DNA from: Gonocerus acuteangulatus
Lineage: Eukaryota; Arthropoda; Insecta; Hemiptera; Coreidae
Assembly (NCBI GenBank): GCA_946811695.1
Contig: OX328124.1
Coordinates: 92,592,176-92,656,175, forward strand
Direction of reading: 5' to 3'
Length of the DNA stretch: 64,000 nucleotides
In this document: positions 59,129-64,000 of the stretch, one piece after another
How positions within the stretch are numbered: position 1 is the first letter of the stretch
Layout of the letters: the number at the start of each line of letters is the position of its first letter
Translations under genes and position numbers: made by a program
The notes under the pieces: generated by a model
Told to the model about the DNA's origin: nothing
The model's database searches: none
The model's input: the letters and a program-made list of their open reading frames with translations, nothing else

Positions 59129-61748
59129 AAAAAGAAAAAAGAGCTGTAAATAGACATCCTTTTTTTTTTTTAAGAAACGCTCAAAAGTAAAATGTTAATG
59201 CGACTTTCAAACAGTATACTGTGGAATATACGTGCTTTAAATAGTTTACATGCTGGTATTTATTTTTATAACAAATAATATGATCGAGTAAACAATGTCC
59301 AATTTGAACCCTAGTCAGAACAACTGTTTCTCTTCTTGTTAATTTGAATTTTCCGCTATTCCAAGCTTCGTTTGTGTCTAGTTTGTAATAATCCGTTGTA
59401 TGCCTGTTACACGTTATATAACAATTAATTTAATATGTGTAAGGATAATATTTGAAATGAGTCCTGCGCAGAATGTTTCTCCAAGACTATGTTATGCTTT
59501 TAAGTTGTTCCTTTTGTCGTTTCGGTGCGTATTCCAATGTGCAAATGCCCAGGTCTGGTACATGGGCGTGGCTGTTTAAGTTTTAATATATTTGTTTAGT
59601 CATTGTTTGATTAGAGAAAATGTAAATGGAAGCGTGGCGATTTTAATGAATCTATGTACAAGTAAATATTTACGTTGCTAATTTAAATAATCTTTGATCT
59701 TTGTTATTCATAAATAATCTTACATCTTGGTTAACAAAGTGTAAGTTAAATAATGTTCAGTATCCAAAAGAGTAAGCATTTTCTCATGCTAATAAAATGC
59801 TATAATCTAAATTCCTAGTATTTAGTGTTTTTTTATTTTCTATAGCCAACAATTTCGTCCTTACTTGCAGTGTTGGTCATAATCGTAATTACGATTGCAA
59901 TTGTAATCACAGGCTTCCGAGATGGGATTACGATTAAGATATTTACGGACCCAGGAGGTATAATTACGATTACGATTATAATCTTAGTCACAAGCGTGTT
60001 TACAATTATAGCCATAATCACAACAATTTTGTGTAATTACGATTGTAATTGCAGCTGTTACCGTATTTACATATTTTTCAGTAATTACGGCTGAAAAGTG
60101 TCAAATACTTTTGGTTTAGTTGCTGTGATCCCACTATTAAAATGACCATAGCTTCTTTCTTATTGTATCAGAAGACAGAGATAATTTTTAATTCTAAGAT
60201 AAGGTTCTGACATGAAATCCCCAAAAATGGAGCTGCCTCCTTATTGCTCCACGCCCGTCAATTAGTAAAAATTTAATTGTATATTTCGTTAAATTGTTTG
60301 CTTTAAAAAATATATTTTTCGTATATTTTTTCCAGTGATTTTTTTTGTTGTTGATAAATAAATACCATTAAAAATGGATAAATAAGGTATAATACAAGAA
60401 ACAGAAAGAAGAAAATAACTGAAAGTATGCTTAAAGAAAATGCTACCCAACTTATGATGATTGGTACGAACAGTATATATTGGTTCGATGAAGGATATAA
60501 AAACGTGTTTTTATAATTATTTTATTCTATACGGGCAGGGAAAACACTTCTTTAAAACTTTCAATACGGGGGAAGAAATAATATTTTGAGCAATACTAAT
60601 TATTATTGATTGAGCCAACTACAGAGTCAACGCAGAATTCTTTTGCCAAAAATCGTTCGGGCTTTGTTCTGTTATTATAAAACTCGTATAAAAGGATATA
60701 AATACTAACGCAGTCAGTAGACAACTGTAAATCACGGAAAGGCCTGCAGAGAAGAAACCATTTTAATAATAAAAGAAAATATTCTTTCGCCTAAAGAAGC
60801 TGAGGGGTTGAAACGAGCGAGGGTGCCAAGGGAGGGTGTTTTTGTCACAGCTGTAGGAGTGACTTGGCCCGTCAGCTACCAGAGCTGCTATATATATTTT
60901 AGGAGTTAACCCTTTCACTGCCGTTGCTAACGAGGGTTGACAGTCTGTCTACACTGCAGCGCTCATTTATGCTCGAACATCTGTTGGCATTCGGCGCTCA
61001 GTCGTTCGCTCTATGGATTCCCTTGACAGTTAATGCTCATAACGGGATGAGCGAGAGAGTACTACATTTCGTTTTATTGGAATGGAAGGCACTGTTAAAT
61101 CTCTTCCTCGTGAGGGTTACTTTTTCACAATCTCGTTTTTTTTAAGCCAATTAAGATTTTTTTTTTTTTTAAATATTCCTTAGTGCTAAAGATATATGTC
61201 TGACAGGATGGCTCGGGATAGTACAAAATTTATAATCCTTTATTATTTATTTATTTCTGAACTTCCTGATTAACCAGGAAACCTTTATGTGTATTTGAAA
61301 GGGGAATATTTTGGAGTGAAATCGAAAATAGCACTTAATACCAGCGGTAACATAATGTTTTTAAGGAAACACTGCTTAAGGTCATCAAATAATCTCGTAC
61401 AGTTTTGTGTTCAAGGGGTAGGCCAGTTTAGTGTTTATATACTGGCTATCACTGTCAAAAAGCTCTTGCATATTTTTCGGGAGCTTAATATTGCTCCTTA
61501 TCTGGAAGACTGGAGTTTGACATTAAGTTCGTAGTTACATATGTCATATATTGCTCCGTTCCGTCTTGTCAGTAAGTATTCCTTTGTTTGTCGAGTGTGT
61601 CTATTACAAAAGGTGGGTGTATTTCAATAAATAAATAAAAAATATCTTGTCAGCTATAAACCAAGAAGAAATGCATAAGGAGTCAAAACAATATAGAGTA
61701 AAACCGAAAAAAAACCCTAAAAGATTGGTTGTCTGTCATCTCTGTCTC

Positions 61749-61756
<8 letters not shown>
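59129..61756. other. No gene recognised; minor repeats
   Basis: 59868-60075 carries many ATTACGATT repeats starting with CAGTGTTGGTCATAATCG, possibly a truncated hAT MITE. At 60906, TTAACCCTTTCACTGCCG looks like a piggyBac-type left end without a partner. Short frames at 60924 and 61289 are unrecognised. Confidence 0.4.

Positions 61757-61820
<64 letters not shown>
61757..61820. repeat. TA then TG microsatellite
   Basis: TA repeat for ~55 bp, then TGTGTGTGTG. Confidence 0.9.
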
Positions 61821-61822
<2 letters not shown>

Positions 61823-61909
61823 AATGAGCTCCTTTTCTGTCATCGGACGTCCCTGGTCCATTCCTTTTTTTAATCTCCCTCCAATCAACTTACGAATCAT
61901 AAATGTTAA

Positions 61910-62180
61910 GTCTAAATGTGTCTATCTGAAGTGGCTATGCATCTAAATAAAATGTTTTGTCTAAATGTACCTATCTGAACTGTCTATGTGTCTATATAAC
62001 ATGTTTTGTCTAAATGTGTCTATCTGAACAGTCTATGTGTCTATATAAAATGTTTTGTCTAAATGTACCTATCTGAACTGTCTATGTGTCTATATAAAAT
62101 GTTTTGTCTAAATGTGTCTATCTGAACAGTCTATGTGCCTTTATGAAGTGTTTTGTCTAAATGTGTCTATCTGAAATGTC
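61910..62180 (+). repeat. 49-bp minisatellite, 5.5 units, with 98-bp higher order
   Basis: GTCTAAATGT begins at 61910, 61959, 62008, 62057, 62106 and 62155, exactly every 49 bp. Units starting at 61959 and 62057 share GTACCTATCTGAACTGT; those at 62008 and 62106 share GTGTCTATCTGAACAGT. This indicates duplication of unit pairs. It lies 360 bp inside the intron from exon A. Confidence 0.95.
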
Positions 62181-62536
62181 TTTTCGCGTGACACCTTTTG
62201 TCTTTAAATTTTTTTTTTGGAATTGATATCATCGATGAATATTTCAAGAAAGTTATCAAGAATTAAAAAAAAAAACGTCTTTCGTGAGTTCAACCTAAAA
62301 AAAATCATGAAAACTTTCAGCAGAAAATAAAATATTTTTGGAACTTTTGGACTTTTTTCCTATCACTTTGAACATCAATTTCCACCATCCAGCAATTACT
62401 ACAATGATTGAAGCTCGTCGGTGGAAAGATATGTTGGCACAATTTTTCACGGAAAAATGAGCTAAGACATATAATGTGCGCAGTTTGGAGGTAATTTTCC
62501 ATTGCTATATAGGTGAAGTTTGATAACATTTCGAAC
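62181..62536 (-). other. Intron start after exon A
   Basis: Begins (minus strand) with GTTCGAAATG. No regulatory motif recognised. Confidence 0.5.
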
Positions 62537-62701
62537 CTTTCTGTGACTCCTTCCCCTTGAGAACTATGCCGGAACCATCCTCTCTCCTCCAGAGAATCCT
62601 GGGCTCAGGACGGCCTCTGGCTCTGCAAGTCAGGGTCGCATCGCCACCTTCTTCTACAGAAACGTCGGAGGACGTATCGCTGTCCACGATGTCGGGAGGA
62701 A
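62537..62701 (-). CDS. DIP/lachesin-like IgSF gene, exon A (first half of Ig domain 2)
   Basis: A 165-bp exon on the minus strand: acceptor TTTCCTGTTCCAG ends at 62702, donor GTTCGA begins at 62536; phase 1 at both ends, 54 whole codons. The translation starts VPPDIVDSDTSSDVSVEEGG (Ig1-Ig2 linker and A strand), then the B-strand Cys in TLTC and the C-strand Trp in RILWRRED. The PPDI start and WRREDG turn are typical of insect DIP proteins. The domain is completed by exon B (Tyr-X-Cys). The donor fits consensus at -3 to +2 and +5 but not +3/+4. Ig1 and signal-peptide exons must lie beyond the right edge of the window. Confidence 0.92.
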
Positions 62702-63780
62702 CTGGAACAGGAAACAATAATTGTCAGTTAATAAAGTTCATTAAGGAAGTAATTATATAAACAATATTAGAATAGGTTACATCATTTTTTAAAAGTAATT
62801 AATCAAAGATGTTAAAAGGAAGCTACGATGTATATTGCTGTTTTTGCAAGAAGTGTGTAATAAACTGCCAGCAATATCTGTGGTTTCGAAAATAACAAAA
62901 CAAAAAAATCAGCTGTTGAATATTGATTTAAAAGCCCTCTTTCACAGGTAAAAAGTTAGATGAATCAAAGTGTTTTCCACGCTAAAATTTAAAATGATTT
63001 AAGATATTATACATTTGGCTAGTCTTGACTTGACATTGATTTAAACATTTGTTAAAATAGCTTATAATGTAACTTTCAATTATAAAATATTGTGTAATAG
63101 CTTGGGTCATTTTCTATTACATGTTTTAAAATGACATGAATAAAAAAAACTTTAATCTGGGTTATTCGTTCCTGAAGAATATCAATTAACTTTTAAATAA
63201 GGAAGAAAATAAAAAGTTAACTCCAGATACAACAAAGAACGGCTAATTACAAAAAATAAATAATAAAAGACCTCTACATAATGAAACAAAGAAAAACGTG
63301 AATACGGAGGGATTGTGGAGTAAGGGAGCAAGGAAGGGACGAGAGAGGGAGGAGTACTATATTCATACTGAGGCTAACAAATAAAAATTACACTAAACAT
63401 TTAAATAAAGAAAAAAAAAAAAGGATGTTTTTAAACCAGAATTGCTTTGATTATGGACTTTCATTTTTGAGTACTCTGGGCGTAATTCCTGAATTTTGAA
63501 ATTATACTTTAGATAAGTTTTAATACATACTTCAAAACATTAGATAAAAATGAATTTTAAATCATTATTCCAACATTCAATCGTAAAAATATAACATACA
63601 AAAAATATGCGCGGAAATATTTTTTATGAAATGTTGAAATTATGAATATATGACACTTAATATTCAGTTTACTTGTGAAGAAAATTATTTTGGCCACTGT
63701 TTGTAAAACTTACTATTATTTTTATAAATATCGCACTGTTAAATATTAGGTTTTTTTTTTAGTTTAATGCCCGCATGTTT
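62702..63780. other. Upstream intron of the DIP-like gene, no feature recognised
   Basis: AT-rich DNA on the 5' side of exon A in gene orientation. No other Ig exon or repeat recognised. Confidence 0.45.
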
Positions 63781-64000
63781 AATCTATATATATAAAAATC
63801 AAGTGTCTGTCTGTTTTTCTGTTTATTTATTTGTTTGTTTGATCCTCATACAAATCTACACTGTTTGACCGATTTTGACCAAACTTAGCACACCGGTAGG
63901 TCTTGATACGAGAAATCTCCTAGGCTAGGTCAATATAGTCAAATTTCAAAATTTGGTCAAAAGTTTTGTTCATGAAAAATTGACTACACTGAACCACTCA
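63781..64000 (+). repeat. Dispersed repeat related to the 124-bp units at 37489
   Basis: AATCTATATATATAAAAATC, then CTGTCTGTTTTTCTG, GACCGATTTTGACCAAACTT and GGTAGGTCTTGATACG, matching 37600-37700. The TATATATATAAAAAT start is common at one end of Helitron-like repeats. It runs off the window. Confidence 0.55.

Noticed and set aside
59868..60090. Complete hAT MITE starting CAGTGTTGGTCATAATCG
   Set aside because: No matching inverted end or 8-bp duplication downstream; left as ATTACGATT repeat sequence.

Overview
This window is arthropod nuclear DNA, most likely from an insect with a large, AT-rich, repeat-dense genome. The evidence is two exons of a DIP/lachesin-like immunoglobulin-superfamily gene, an arthropod-type LTR core promoter (TATA plus TCAGTC initiator), a SINE built on a 5S rRNA, and the mix of gypsy, Jockey, hAT, piggyBac, Harbinger and Helentron-like elements. 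No bacterial features are present (no operons, no CRISPR).

The only host gene I can support runs on the minus strand. Exon A (62537-62701) encodes the first half of the second Ig domain and exon B (15122-15250) the second half. Both have clean splice signals and matching phase. The DNA between them is therefore one intron of about 47.3 kb, and nearly everything else listed here is mobile-element debris inside it or in the next intron downstream (positions 1-15121).

Region by region. 216-6842: a Helentron-type non-autonomous element (HINE-A) whose TA microsatellite was entered by a 5.4-kb Ty3/gypsy retrotransposon with near-identical 168-bp LTRs. It has gag, protease, RT, RNase H and integrase but no env, and it is broken by two 1-nt frame changes and an in-frame TGA. 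9.9-12.7 kb: a second HINE-A and a fold-back element holding a SINE. 15-17.4 kb: a LINE remnant split by a 729-bp hAT MITE carrying seven CCGGAAGT motifs, then a HINE holding a Harbinger MITE. 17.8-26.1 kb: a piggyBac MITE, several HINE-B copies, three tRNA-derived SINE families, and a SINE split by a HINE. 28-34.4 kb: a Harbinger MITE, a hAT element containing a Jockey LINE 3' end, and a TTAA-flanked element. 35-42 kb: a decayed TE-type gene, a fold-back element, a hAT MITE holding a 5S-derived SINE, and a palindromic element holding a tRNA SINE. 43-59 kb: LINE C-terminal remnants, a second piggyBac MITE, more HINE-B copies and long-TIR elements. 61.9-62.2 kb: a 49-bp minisatellite just inside the intron.

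The most interesting signals are these: (1) tRNA-headed and 5S-headed SINEs sharing one 3' tail, with a hairpin supported by covarying bases; (2) HINE families with a 3' hairpin plus CTAA end and a demonstrable T-run insertion site; (3) an LTR whose TATA box sits in the loop of a perfect 9-bp palindrome; (4) a hAT MITE with a dense ETS-type motif cluster. All family calls rest on reading alone; no database search was possible.
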